DNA of 64,000 bases from contig NZ_FZOF01000019.1 in the NCBI RefSeq assembly GCF_900188405.1, positions 1 through 64,000 of the forward strand, in the 5' to 3' direction. Positions 26,276 to 36,989 of the stretch are shown in pieces; position 1 is the first letter of the stretch; each line of letters begins with the position of its first letter. Position numbers and translations under genes: made by a program. The notes under the pieces were generated by a model, which did not search any database, was not told where the DNA came from, and was given only the letters and a program-made list of their open reading frames with translations. The DNA comes from Actinacidiphila glaucinigra. GTDB lineage: Bacteria; Actinomycetota; Actinomycetes; Streptomycetales; Streptomycetaceae.

Positions 26276-28586
26276 CGTGATCCTTCGGGTTGCCCGCACC
26301 GCAGCTCACAAGCGCCAGACGGGGCCGCAGCCAGGCCAGGAGCTCCGGGTCCTGGTACGCGGAACCGTGGTGGGCGACCTTGAGGACGTCGACGCGGGGG
26401 AGGTCCGGGACGGTGGTCAGGAGCGCGCGCTGGGCCGCGGGCTCCAGATCTCCGAGGAGGAGCACGGTGAGCCCCGCCGTGCGCACCAGCAGCGTGACGC
26501 TGGCGTCGTTCGGGTTGGCGTCGTCGGCGCCCTCGAGGAGGGAGGGCGCGGCCGGCCACAGCACGCTCCAGTCCAGGGAGCCCAGCCGGCGGCGCTCCCC
26601 GGGCGCCGCGCGCAGCAGGGGGACACGGGCGCCGGCCGCCTGACGGCGTACGAAGGCGGCCTGGTCGGAGGGCTCGTCGAGGGTGGTGGTCTCGATGGCG
26701 CCCACGGAGCGGCCGCGCAGAACCCCCGGAAGGCCGGCGACGTGGTCGGCGTGGAAATGGGTGAGGACGAGCAGCGGAACCTTGGTGACCCCGAGGGAGC
26801 GCAGACAGCGGTCGACGAGGCGGGGCTCCGGGCCGGTGTCCACCACGACGGCGGCGCCGTCGCCCGCGGAGAGCACCAGCGCGTCGCCCTGGCCGACGTC
26901 GCAGGCCACCAGCCGCCAGGCCGGCGGCGGCCAGCCCGTCACCGCGCGGGGCAGCGGCACCGGACGTACGACGGCCAGCACGAGCAGCAGCGCCGCGGCG
27001 GCGCTCAGCCAGGGACGGCGCAGGACGCGGCGCCCGGCTGCGACCAGCACCACGGTGACGGCGGCCAGCAGCAGGGCGCCCGCCCAGGTGCCGGGCCAGT
27101 CGATCGTCGCCCCGGGCAGGGCGGCGCCACGACGGGCCACCGCCGCGATCCAGCCGGCCGGCCAGGCCGCGACCCAGGCGAGGGCCTTGGCGACGGGCAT
27201 GGCGAAGGGCGCCGCGGCCAGGGCGGCGAACCCGAGGACGGTGGCGGGGCCGACCGCGAGTTCCGCCAGCAGGTTGCAGGGGACGGCGACCAGGCTGACG
27301 TGGGCGGCCAGCACCGCCACCACGGGGGCGCACACCGCTTGGGCGGCCGCCGCCGCGGCCAGGACCTCCGCGAGGCGCGGCGGCACCCTCCGGCGTCGCA
27401 GGGCGGCGCTCCAGCGCGGCGCGAGGAGGAGGAGCGCGGCGGTGGCCAGCACGGACAGCGCGAAGCCGTACGAGCGGGCGAGCCAGGGGTCGTAGAGGAG
27501 CAGCAGGAGGGCGGCTCCGCACAGCGCGGGCAGCAGGCTGCGGCGGCGGCCCGTACCGATGGCCAGCAGGGTGATCAGCCCGCAGGCGGCCGCGCGCAGC
27601 ACGCTCGGGTCCGGCCGGCACACGACGACGAACCCCGCGGTGAGCGCTCCGCCGAGCACGGCCGTCACGCGGAGCGGGAGAGCCAGTCGCGGCGCCAGGC
27701 CGCCGCGTTCGGCGCGCAGGGCGAGCCCCGGGGGACCGATCAGCAGGATCAGCACCAGGGAGAGGTTGGAACCGCTGACCGCGGTCAGATGGGTCAGGTC
27801 GGTGGCCTCGAACGCGTCGTGCAGCTCCACCGGGACACGGGACGTGTCCCCGACGACCAGCCCGGGAAGGAGGGCCCGGGCGTCGGGCGGCAGGCCCTCG
27901 GTGGCCTCGCGCAGTCCCGCCCGGAGCCCGCCGGCCACCCGTTGCGCACGGCCCGGCGGCTCGACGACGCGGGGCGGCCCGCGGACCGACAGCACCGCGG
28001 CGATCCGGTCGCCCGGGCCCGTCGCCGGAGCGAGCCGGGCCTCCGCGTCGACGTGTGTCCCCGGCAGCAACGTCAGCCACTCGCGCGCCGGTTGCCGGGC
28101 GATGAGCAGGACCGGCGTGCGGACGGCGGTCGCCGCGCCCCTCGCCGCCACGCGCACCGCCTCGGCCTCCACCAGCACCGCGTCCGGGGCCCGCACCGCC
28201 CCGCTCACCTGCGGGCGGATCAGCCGGGGATCCGCGGTCAGCCGCAACTCGACCCGCGCGTGCGCGTGTTCGGCCGCCAGGGCGGGCACCGGACCGCGAT
28301 GCAGATCCGCGGCGTGCAGCCCCGCGACGGCCGCGGACGCCGCCGCGCAGAGCGCCATGGTGGCCGCCGTCGCCCACCGGCGTACGAGCGACGCCGCCGC
28401 CAGGAGGACCACCGCGCACGCCCACGCCACGGCTCGCCCCGGCACGGCGAGGGCGACGCCCGCGGCGAGCCAGGCCGCGACGGCCGGTGCCACCAGACGC
28501 AGGTCCGGCGGGCCTTCCTGGCGCGGGTTCGACGCGCCCCGGGGGGAGACGGCCGCCGCGTGCACCGCCGGGCGGGAGGCGCTCAC
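26271..28586 (-). CDS. comEC: ComEC DNA-uptake channel protein, C-terminally truncated by insertion
   Basis: ComEC forms the inner-membrane channel for single-stranded DNA uptake. The 771-residue remnant has a hydrophobic N-terminal part, an OB/DUF4131-like region, a Competence domain with several helices (about 230-470) and the metallo-beta-lactamase-like domain with LTHFHADHVAG. Its last five codons (PKDHD, then TAG) come partly from the element: the gene is cut at 26286-26291 and the true C-terminus lies at 17950-18118. The GTG start overlaps the comEA stop (GTGA). The nuclease-like domain loses its final strands, so function is probably impaired while the element is integrated. Confidence 0.9.
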   Translation of the reverse strand: MSASRPAVHAAAVSPRGASNPRQEGPPDLRLVAPAVAAWLAAGVALAVPGRAVAWACAVVLLAAASLVRRWATAATMALCAAASAAVAGLHAADLHRGPVPALAAEHAHARVELRLTADPRLIRPQVSGAVRAPDAVLVEAEAVRVAARGAATAVRTPVLLIARQPAREWLTLLPGTHVDAEARLAPATGPGDRIAAVLSVRGPPRVVEPPGRAQRVAGGLRAGLREATEGLPPDARALLPGLVVGDTSRVPVELHDAFEATDLTHLTAVSGSNLSLVLILLIGPPGLALRAERGGLAPRLALPLRVTAVLGGALTAGFVVVCRPDPSVLRAAACGLITLLAIGTGRRRSLLPALCGAALLLLLYDPWLARSYGFALSVLATAALLLLAPRWSAALRRRRVPPRLAEVLAAAAAAQAVCAPVVAVLAAHVSLVAVPCNLLAELAVGPATVLGFAALAAAPFAMPVAKALAWVAAWPAGWIAAVARRGAALPGATIDWPGTWAGALLLAAVTVVLVAAGRRVLRRPWLSAAAALLLVLAVVRPVPLPRAVTGWPPPAWRLVACDVGQGDALVLSAGDGAAVVVDTGPEPRLVDRCLRSLGVTKVPLLVLTHFHADHVAGLPGVLRGRSVGAIETTTLDEPSDQAAFVRRQAAGARVPLLRAAPGERRRLGSLDWSVLWPAAPSLLEGADDANPNDASVTLLVRTAGLTVLLLGDLEPAAQRALLTTVPDLPRVDVLKVAHHGSAYQDPELLAWLRPRLALVSCGAGNPKDHD
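26286..26291. other. attR core of the integrated element
   Basis: CGGGTT joins the element (GTCGTGATCCTT side) to comEC (GCCCGCACCGCAGC side). With attL it rebuilds attB as GTGCCCGTA-CGGGTT-GCCCGCA, which restores the comEC frame. The crossover must lie within these six bases. Confidence 0.82.
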
Positions 28587-29554
28587 GGGGTGACCAGCGG
28601 TTTGAGATCGGAGAACCGGCGGTCCCCGATGCCGTTGACGTCACGCAGTTGCTCCACGGACGTGAAACCGCCGTGCCGTCCGCGGTAGTCGATGATGTGC
28701 CGGGCGAGCACCGGACCCACACCGGGCAGGGCGTCCAACTGCTCGGCGGTGGCGGTGCTGAGGCTCACCGGACCGCTCGCGCCCGCGACCCCCGCGACCC
28801 CCGGGACCCCGGCGACGGGCGGCGGGACCGGGCGGCCGACGACGATCTGCTCCCCGTCGGCCAGCGGGCGGGCCAGGTTCAGGGCGCTGGTGTCCGCGCC
28901 GGGCAGCGCTCCCCCGGCGGCGGCCACGGCGTCCGCCACGCGGGACCCCGCGGGCAGCCGGCGCAGCCCCGGCACTTTGACCTTGCCCGCGACGTCCACG
29001 ACCAGCACCGGTTTCGCGCCCGGCGCGGGGCTCGGCGCCCGCGGCCCGGCCGCGGCGGAGGTCCGGGCGGCGGCCGGGGCCTCCGCGGCGGGCAGCGCCG
29101 CGGCGACCGGGGGCACCGCGACGGTGCGCGGCCGGCCGGTCCAGAAGTGGTGCACCGCGAAGGCCAGGGCGACGAGGAGCACGACGGCGAGGGCGGCCGC
29201 GGTCCTCGCCTCGATGCCGCAGCGGACGGAGAACCAGGTGGGGAGGCGTTCGGTGAGGGCCAGACGCCAGGCGCCCCCGACGCGGCGCCCCGGCGGGTCC
29301 GGCACGGCCCGGCGCCCCGGCGGGTCCGGCATGGCCGGCCGTTCCGGTCGCGCCGCCGGCTCCGCTCGCCCCGGTCGTTCGGTCTCCGGCCGGACCCCTC
29401 GTTCCGGCGGCCGCGGCGCACCCCGTGGCGCGGGACGCGACGGCGGACGGTCGAAGAGCGCGGCGGCCCGTTCCCGGACCGCGGCAGGGTCCGGTGCGCC
29501 GGCGGCTGCCGACGAATGCCTGCGGTGACGAGGAGTTGCGGTGGTCGATCCCAT
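28583..29554 (-). CDS. comEA: ComEA-like DNA-binding competence protein
   Basis: The 323-residue protein has a Pro/Arg-rich cytoplasmic N-terminus (~115 residues) and one transmembrane helix (AAALAVVLLVALAFAVHHF). A linker leads to an extracytoplasmic SLBB-type domain (VLVVDVAGKVKVPGLRRL...) and tandem helix-hairpin-helix motifs (LSTATAEQLDALPGVGPVLA, then LRDVNGIGDRRFSDL), which bind DNA. The ATG at 29554 is the first plausible start; it has a poor ribosome site. It is coupled to comEC by a GTGA overlap. It probably delivers DNA to ComEC. Confidence 0.9.
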   Translation of the reverse strand: MGSTTATPRHRRHSSAAAGAPDPAAVRERAAALFDRPPSRPAPRGAPRPPERGVRPETERPGRAEPAARPERPAMPDPPGRRAVPDPPGRRVGGAWRLALTERLPTWFSVRCGIEARTAAALAVVLLVALAFAVHHFWTGRPRTVAVPPVAAALPAAEAPAAARTSAAAGPRAPSPAPGAKPVLVVDVAGKVKVPGLRRLPAGSRVADAVAAAGGALPGADTSALNLARPLADGEQIVVGRPVPPPVAGVPGVAGVAGASGPVSLSTATAEQLDALPGVGPVLARHIIDYRGRHGGFTSVEQLRDVNGIGDRRFSDLKPLVTP

Positions 29555-29651
29555 GTCAGGGACGGTAGGCGGACCACCGCCCAAGAGATGATCTTGCTCA
29601 AGTCCTGTGGATTGTCCGCAGGTTGTGGATAACTCCGTCACCCGCCAGACG

Positions 29652-30497
29652 TCACAGCGGAGAGACGACCGCCCCCAGCAGCCCGGGGCCCGTGTGCGCA
29701 CCGATCACCGCGCCGACCTCGCTGAGGATGAGGGTGCTGAGTCCGGGGACCCGCGCCCGCAGCCGCTCCGCCAAGGCGGAGGCGCGGTCCGCGGCGGCCA
29801 GGTGGTGGACGGCGATGTCCACCGGCCGGGTGCCCGCCCGCTCGACGACGATCTCCTCGAGCCGCGCCAGCGCCTTGGAGGCCGTACGGACCTTCTCCAG
29901 CAGCTGGATGCGGCCCTCGTCCAGCTGCAGCAGCGGCTTCACCGCGAGCGCCGACCCCAGCAGTGCCTGTGCCGCGCCGATGCGGCCGCCCCGGCGCAGG
30001 TAGTCCAGGGTGTCCACGTAGAAGTACGCCGAGGTGTCCGAGGCCCGCTTCTCCGCCGCCGCCACGATCTCGTCCGCGGAACCGCCCGCCTCCGCCGCCT
30101 CGGCGGCGCTCAGCACGGGGAAGCCGAGGGCCATGGCGACCATGGCGGTGTCCACCACGCGCACCGGCACCGGCGCTTGCGCCCCCGCGAGCAGCGCGGC
30201 GTCATAGGTGCCGGAGAACTCGGCCGACAGGTGCAGGGAGACGATCTCGGTCGCGCCCGACTCCGCCACCGCGCGGTAGGCGGCGGCGAATTCCTCGGGG
30301 CTCGGCCGCGACGTGGTGACGGGCTTGCGGCGCTGCAGGGCGCGGGCCACCGCGGGCGCCGACACCTCGGTGCCCTCTTCCAGCGCTTCGTCGCCGATCA
30401 CCACCGCCAGGGGCACCACGGTGATCCGGTGCCGGGTCAGGGCCTCCTGCGGCAGGTAGGCCGTGGAATCGGTGACGATAGCGACATGGGACGACAT
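29652..30497 (-). CDS. DegV family fatty-acid-binding protein
   Basis: This 281-residue protein has the DegV signature: VTDSTAYLP at the start, ITVVPLAVVIGDE, then TSRPSPEEFAAAY and a middle LHLSAEFSGTYDAA. In Gram-positives DegV/FakB proteins bind a fatty acid and present it to the kinase FakA. It is monocistronic on the minus strand upstream of the comEA start. The partner kinase is not visible in the window. Confidence 0.92.
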   Translation of the reverse strand: MSSHVAIVTDSTAYLPQEALTRHRITVVPLAVVIGDEALEEGTEVSAPAVARALQRRKPVTTSRPSPEEFAAAYRAVAESGATEIVSLHLSAEFSGTYDAALLAGAQAPVPVRVVDTAMVAMALGFPVLSAAEAAEAGGSADEIVAAAEKRASDTSAYFYVDTLDYLRRGGRIGAAQALLGSALAVKPLLQLDEGRIQLLEKVRTASKALARLEEIVVERAGTRPVDIAVHHLAAADRASALAERLRARVPGLSTLILSEVGAVIGAHTGPGLLGAVVSPL

Positions 30498-30599
30498 GTG
30501 CGGGAGGTTACCCGCGCCGAAGGCCGGGCGACAGTACGGCTCCGCCGAGGTGAACCCGGGTGAACGTCCCCGGGACGCGTCCCGGCCGCGTGCGGCCCG

Positions 30600-31256
30600 T
30601 CACAGCGCCTTGGGCGGCTGACCGGCGCCGGGCTCGGACGTCCGCTCGCGCCGCGCCCCCGGCTGAATACGCGGTTCCGGTGCCGGCCCCGGTCCCGGCT
30701 CCGGGAGCGCCGCGGGAGCCCAGTGCCGCAACGCCCCGGCCTCCAGGTCGATGTCGCGGCCCAGCGCGGCGAGGTCGTCGTCGGCGAAGCGGCGGGCGCG
30801 ATCCTGGGCGGCCCAGCGCAGCGAGTCAGCGGAGTGGGTGATGCGCCGCGTGCGCTCCTCGAGCTCGCCGATCCGGGCGGCGATGCGGGCGCGGTCGGGC
30901 TCGCGCTCCAGGAGCCTCAGCTCCGCGTCGAGTTCCCGGGCGTGCGAGCGCAGGCGGCTGAGCAGGGCGACGGCCTCGCTCAGCGACGGGTCGACGGCCG
31001 CCTGTCCCTCCAGCGCCTCGCCCGTGCTCGTGACGGACGTACGCAGCGCCAGGCGCAGCTCGGCGAGCTTCCCGGCGGGCCCGGGCCGACTGTAGCGGCG
31101 GGCCTTGAGGCCGGTGTCCTCGACCACGCGGCGTGCCTCGATGCTGGTGCGCTCCACCCCGCGCTTGACCGCCCGCGCCGTCTTGACTGCGGCGACGACG
31201 CCGAGCGCCACAAAGGAGGCGAAGAGCAGCAGGATCACGGCGACGGCGACATCCAC
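30600..31256 (-). CDS. Single-TM coiled-coil protein, unknown function
   Basis: The GTG at 31256 has a clear GAGGAG site and gives 218 residues. One N-terminal helix (VAVAVILLLFASFVALGVVAAV) anchors a long cytoplasmic helical region rich in Glu/Arg heptads (about 60-170), followed by a Pro/Gly-rich tail. The shape suggests a membrane-tethered coiled-coil scaffold. I do not recognise a named family. It stands alone between degV and leuS. Confidence 0.72.
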   Translation of the reverse strand: MDVAVAVILLLFASFVALGVVAAVKTARAVKRGVERTSIEARRVVEDTGLKARRYSRPGPAGKLAELRLALRTSVTSTGEALEGQAAVDPSLSEAVALLSRLRSHARELDAELRLLEREPDRARIAARIGELEERTRRITHSADSLRWAAQDRARRFADDDLAALGRDIDLEAGALRHWAPAALPEPGPGPAPEPRIQPGARRERTSEPGAGQPPKAL

Positions 31257-31337
31257 GGCGGCTCCTCTGCCTGGTCGGCCCGGTCCGTCCGACCGGCCCG
31301 GTCTGCTGGACCGGTTGTACGTCCACGGTAAACGGAC

Positions 31338-31378
31338 GGGGGCGGGCAAGGGTTCCGGGAGAACCCTTGCCCGCCCCC
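31338..31378. terminator. Strong bidirectional terminator
   Basis: GGGGGCGGGCAAGGGTTC pairs perfectly with GAACCCTTGCCCGCCCCC around a five-base CGGGA loop, an 18-bp stem. It follows leuS and its tandem repeat on the minus strand, and precedes the coiled-coil gene's promoter. Confidence 0.88.
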
Positions 31379-31448
31379 TACACCGACTTGCGCCGGCCCG
31401 GTGATCAGGCGGCCGTCAGCCCGCCACCCATCACCCGGCCGACGCGCG

Positions 31449-31529
31449 GTCACGCCGTCACGCCGTCACGCCGTCACGCCGTCACGCCGTCACGCGGTCA
31501 CGCCGTCACGCCGTCACGCCGTCACGCCG

Positions 31530-31536
<7 letters not shown>
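31449..31536. repeat. Eleven-copy 8-bp tandem repeat at the end of leuS
   Basis: GTCACGCC is repeated eleven times in perfect register (one unit reads GTCACGCG). The last unit overlaps the leuS stop codon (TGA at 31532-31530) and its final Ala codon. The unit length is not a multiple of three, but changes in copy number would fall after the stop and leave LeuS unchanged. Confidence 0.92.
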
Positions 31537-34385
<2,849 letters not shown>

Positions 34386-34474
34386 CGTCCTTCGTACTCC
34401 ATCGCTGTCATGACGGCCTGCGGCCCGGCCGCCGTACGGGCATCTGCCTGCGGAACCGCGGAGCTGCGGAAACG

Positions 34475-34499
34475 AAAAAGCCCCTCGCACAGGAGGGGC
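34475..34499 (-). terminator. Attenuator terminator in the leuS leader
   Basis: On the minus strand GCCCCTC, loop CTGTGC, GAGGGGC is followed by TTTTTCG: a 7-bp stem with a T-run, 90 bp upstream of the leuS start. It follows the leader peptide, so it fits a ribosome-controlled attenuator. Confidence 0.8.
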
Positions 34500-34500
34500 G

Positions 34501-34530
34501 CCGCACTGACATCGATCCTGGTCAGCACGG
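34501..34530 (-). promoter_or_regulatory. Pause hairpin over the end of the leader peptide
   Basis: On the minus strand CCGTGCTGAC (34530-34521) pairs with GTCAGTGCGG (34510-34501) over ten positions, with two G-T pairs. The 5' arm contains the last codons and stop of the leader peptide, so a ribosome at the Leu codons or at the stop would change which hairpin forms. Confidence 0.6.
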
Positions 34531-34560
34531 CTCACTAAGCAGAAGGCGTACGGCACGCAT
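34522..34560 (-). CDS. Leader peptide with three consecutive Leu codons
   Basis: A 12-residue reading frame, MRAVRLLLSEPC, begins with ATG at 34560-34558 and stops with TGA at 34524-34522. Three consecutive leucine codons (CTT CTG CTT) sit just before a pause hairpin and an intrinsic terminator. Stalling at these codons when charged tRNA-Leu is low is the expected attenuation signal for a leucyl-tRNA synthetase. No Shine-Dalgarno is visible; a TACCCT box a few bases upstream suggests a leaderless transcript. It is too short for routine gene callers. Confidence 0.72.
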   Translation of the reverse strand: MRAVRLLLSEPC

Positions 34561-34582
34561 GGGGTCAGGGTACCCCAGAGCG

Positions 34583-34624
34583 GGAAGGGCCCGCACCGAG
34601 GTTCCCCCCGGTGCGGGCCCTTCC
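34583..34624. terminator. Terminator after the S53 peptidase gene
   Basis: GGAAGGGCCCGCACCG (34583-34598) pairs exactly with CGGTGCGGGCCCTTCC (34609-34624). It lies between the peptidase 3' repeat and the leuS leader. Confidence 0.85.
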
Positions 34625-34639
34625 GTGCCGTTTCCGGCC

Positions 34640-34691
34640 GTGCTCAGCGGCCGTGCTCAGCGGTGGTGCTCAGCGGTGGTGCTCAGCGGTG
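34640..34691. repeat. Four-copy 13-bp tandem repeat at the peptidase stop
   Basis: GTGCTCAGCGGTG (first unit ending CC) repeats four times from 34640 to 34691. The last unit covers the peptidase stop codon (34685-34683) and its last codons (HHR). As at leuS, the array extends away from the stop into the 3' untranslated region. Confidence 0.85.
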
Positions 34692-36653
34692 GTGCGGCTT
34701 GTACGTGTCGAGGTAGCCGCGCGCCGGGGTGCCGACGCCGGTCACGTCGTCGTAGCCGACGACCGCGGACAGCGAGCTGTCCTTGCCGAGGCTGCGGAGC
34801 GAGGTGATCGTGCCGTCCGCCGCGTCGAAGCCGTTGGCGTAGTCCACGCGGACCACCGCGAGGTCCTTGCCGCGGCCCAGCGGGTGGTCGGTCACGTCGT
34901 GGTACGCACCGGTGCCGTAGCGGTCGTAGATCAGCGGGTTGGCGAAGCCGATCGGCACACCGTGCCGGGCCTGCTGCGCCAGCGCCTGCACGCCCGCGAT
35001 GACCGGCGCGGCCAGCGAGGTGCCGCCGATCCGGTACTCGCTGTACTGGAGGGACCCGTCCGGGAAGGCCTGCGTCTGGCCGACCAGGAAGCCGGTGTTC
35101 GGGTCCGCGACGGCCGCGATGTCGGGCTCGACGCGCTGCCTGACCGTGCCGCCGTTGGCCCGGGCGAGCGAGTCGGGGACGACGCCGCGCTGGTAGAACG
35201 GCTGCGCGTACAGCTTGCTGGTGCCGCCGCCCGCGCCGGAGGTGTAGGCGCCGGGGAAGGCCGTCCAGCTCGAGCCGTCCTCGGCCAGCGTCGCCTTCAG
35301 GGTGCCCCAGCCGGTCTCCCACTGGTACTTGTCGCCCTTGCCGACGGCGAGCGAGGTGCCGCCGACGGAGGTGACCCAGGGGGAGTTCGCCGGGGTGTCG
35401 ACCTGCTTCGCGCCGGTGCCCAGCGGGTTCGCGACGTTGTCGCCCGCGTCGCCGGAGGAGAAGTAGAAGCCGATGCCCTCGACCGCGCCGATCTGGAAGA
35501 TCTGGTCGTAGGCGGCGGCGATGTCCGGCGTCTCGTTGGACTCGAGGTCGCCCCACGAGTTGGAGACGATGTCGGCGAGGCGGTGGTCGACGATCTTGCC
35601 GAGCGCGTCGAGCAGGTCGTCGTCGGTGCAGGAGGAGGCGCCGACGTAGGTGATGTCGGCGGCCGGGGCGACCGCGTGCACCGCCTCGACGTCCAGGGTC
35701 TCCTCGCCGTACCAGCCGGAGGCGTCGCACTCGTCGGGGCTGGTGTAGCGGTAGTCGCCCGGCAGCACCTGGGAGAGCTGGCCCCGCTTGTACGCCGCGT
35801 CGCCGTTGCGGGCCGCGTACTTCTTGGCGTCGGCGACGATCGTCGGGGAGGCGAACGCGTCGGTGATGGCGACGGTGACGCCCTTGCCGTTGTACGAGCC
35901 GGCTCCGTAGGCCGCGCGCAGCTGCTTGCCCGTGTAGCCCTTGACGGCGTAGGGGGCGCGCGTGCCGTAGGCGACCGGCAGCTTCTTGTTCGTGTTCGAC
36001 CCGTAGTACGTGGAGAAGGGGCCGGCGTTCTTGAAGACGGCGCCGGGCGGCGGCAGCGTGTCCTGGTGCCGTGCGCGCCGCGGGGAGTTGTCCAGGCCGG
36101 TGACCGTGAGCACCGCGCCGCCCAGGGAGGCGGGCACCGAGGCCGTTCCGGTCGGGGCGTGGTAGGTCTTGGCGCCCTTCGCGTAGTTGTGGAGCTGGGT
36201 GCCGAACGCCCGCTCCGCGTCGGCGACGTCGCCGGTGACGGTCAGGTAGTGGTCGTTGGCGCCGGTGACCCGGAGCCCGGAGGACTCCAGCCACTGCCGG
36301 GTCTGTGCGACCTGCTGCGCGGTGGCGCCGAAGCGGGCCTTGGCCTGCTTGGCCGAGAGGAACGCGCCGTACGAGGCGGAATCGGGGTCCGACACGGCCT
36401 TGGCGTAGGCCGCCAGCCCCTGGGCGTCGCGGCCGGCGAGGTAGACCCGGAGGGTGACGTCGGCCGAGTCGGCCGTGGCGCCCCTGTCGGCCTTGGCGGT
36501 GGCCCAGACCGGCTTGCTTCCGGCCAGGCCGTGCCGTCCGTGCGGCGCGTCGGCCTGCGCGGTGGGTATGCCCATCGCCAGAGCGCCGGCGACCAGCGGC
36601 AGTGTCGCCGCCAGGGCCAGGCCGGCCCGCCTTCTCGAGCGGGTTGAACTCAT
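34683..36653 (-). CDS. Secreted S53 (sedolisin/kumamolisin-like) serine-carboxyl peptidase
   Basis: The 656-residue preproenzyme begins with a Sec signal peptide (MSSTRSRRRAGLALAATLPL, cleavage near AQA-D). A pro-domain (about 60-200) comes before the catalytic domain. The expected residues are visible: E317 and D321 (EETLDVE), the oxyanion Asp in SSGDAGDN (402) and nucleophile Ser546 in GGTSLAAP. A Ca-site region (GYDDVTGVGTPARG) lies near the end. The ATG at 36653 follows AGGGGG. Such enzymes digest protein at acid pH outside the cell. The gene is monocistronic and divergent from the next operon. Confidence 0.93.
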   Translation of the reverse strand: MSSTRSRRRAGLALAATLPLVAGALAMGIPTAQADAPHGRHGLAGSKPVWATAKADRGATADSADVTLRVYLAGRDAQGLAAYAKAVSDPDSASYGAFLSAKQAKARFGATAQQVAQTRQWLESSGLRVTGANDHYLTVTGDVADAERAFGTQLHNYAKGAKTYHAPTGTASVPASLGGAVLTVTGLDNSPRRARHQDTLPPPGAVFKNAGPFSTYYGSNTNKKLPVAYGTRAPYAVKGYTGKQLRAAYGAGSYNGKGVTVAITDAFASPTIVADAKKYAARNGDAAYKRGQLSQVLPGDYRYTSPDECDASGWYGEETLDVEAVHAVAPAADITYVGASSCTDDDLLDALGKIVDHRLADIVSNSWGDLESNETPDIAAAYDQIFQIGAVEGIGFYFSSGDAGDNVANPLGTGAKQVDTPANSPWVTSVGGTSLAVGKGDKYQWETGWGTLKATLAEDGSSWTAFPGAYTSGAGGGTSKLYAQPFYQRGVVPDSLARANGGTVRQRVEPDIAAVADPNTGFLVGQTQAFPDGSLQYSEYRIGGTSLAAPVIAGVQALAQQARHGVPIGFANPLIYDRYGTGAYHDVTDHPLGRGKDLAVVRVDYANGFDAADGTITSLRSLGKDSSLSAVVGYDDVTGVGTPARGYLDTYKPHHR

Positions 36654-36989
36654 GTAACCCCCTGCTGTGTGAAGTTCTCGCGGAGTGGCGGCGCGCCGGA
36701 ACCGGCAGCGCGCGGAGACCGCCACGCCACTCTCGCGATGAACAGCTCATGCCAGGTACATGTGTTCGCCAAGAAGGACTCAAGGAAGGCCCACGAAAGG
36801 GCAATTGGGAGGGCGATCCGATCCGGAATGCGGACATATGGTGCCGGAGACCGGACGTTCGGAGAAGGAGCCGATCATCCTTGCCGAACGGAGCCCGAAC
36901 AAACCAACGTTAGCAGTTCGTAATGATCCTCATCCCGGGTTGTCGAAAGACGATCGTTCTGGCCACCCGTAGGGGTTAGCGTCTGCCCC

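Larger units (their letters stand above)
18119..26291. mobile_element. Integrated serine-recombinase element (~8.17 kb) in comEC
   Basis: The element lies between two copies of the 6-bp core CGGGTT and splits comEC. It carries a large serine integrase at its right end reading inward, a mini GntR regulator at the left, short rightward and leftward operons, zinc-knuckle proteins and a primase/HNH-like protein. I see no TraB/FtsK-like translocase, relaxase, portal, terminase or capsid gene. It is therefore not a standard conjugative element or complete prophage; a satellite, mobilizable or decayed element fits. Several stretches (19.8-20.8 kb, 23.5-24.1 kb) are visibly richer in A+T than the core, a sign of transfer. 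Confidence 0.9.

Noticed and set aside
26124..28688. 854-codon frame antisense to comEC and the integrase start
   Set aside because: It has Gln/Arg/Gly-rich composition, no domain, and crosses the element junction, which a real gene would not survive.
34386..34560. T-box riboswitch in front of leuS
   Set aside because: A T-box-like GGAACCGCGG appears only on the strand opposite leuS. The leuS strand shows a leader peptide and terminator instead.
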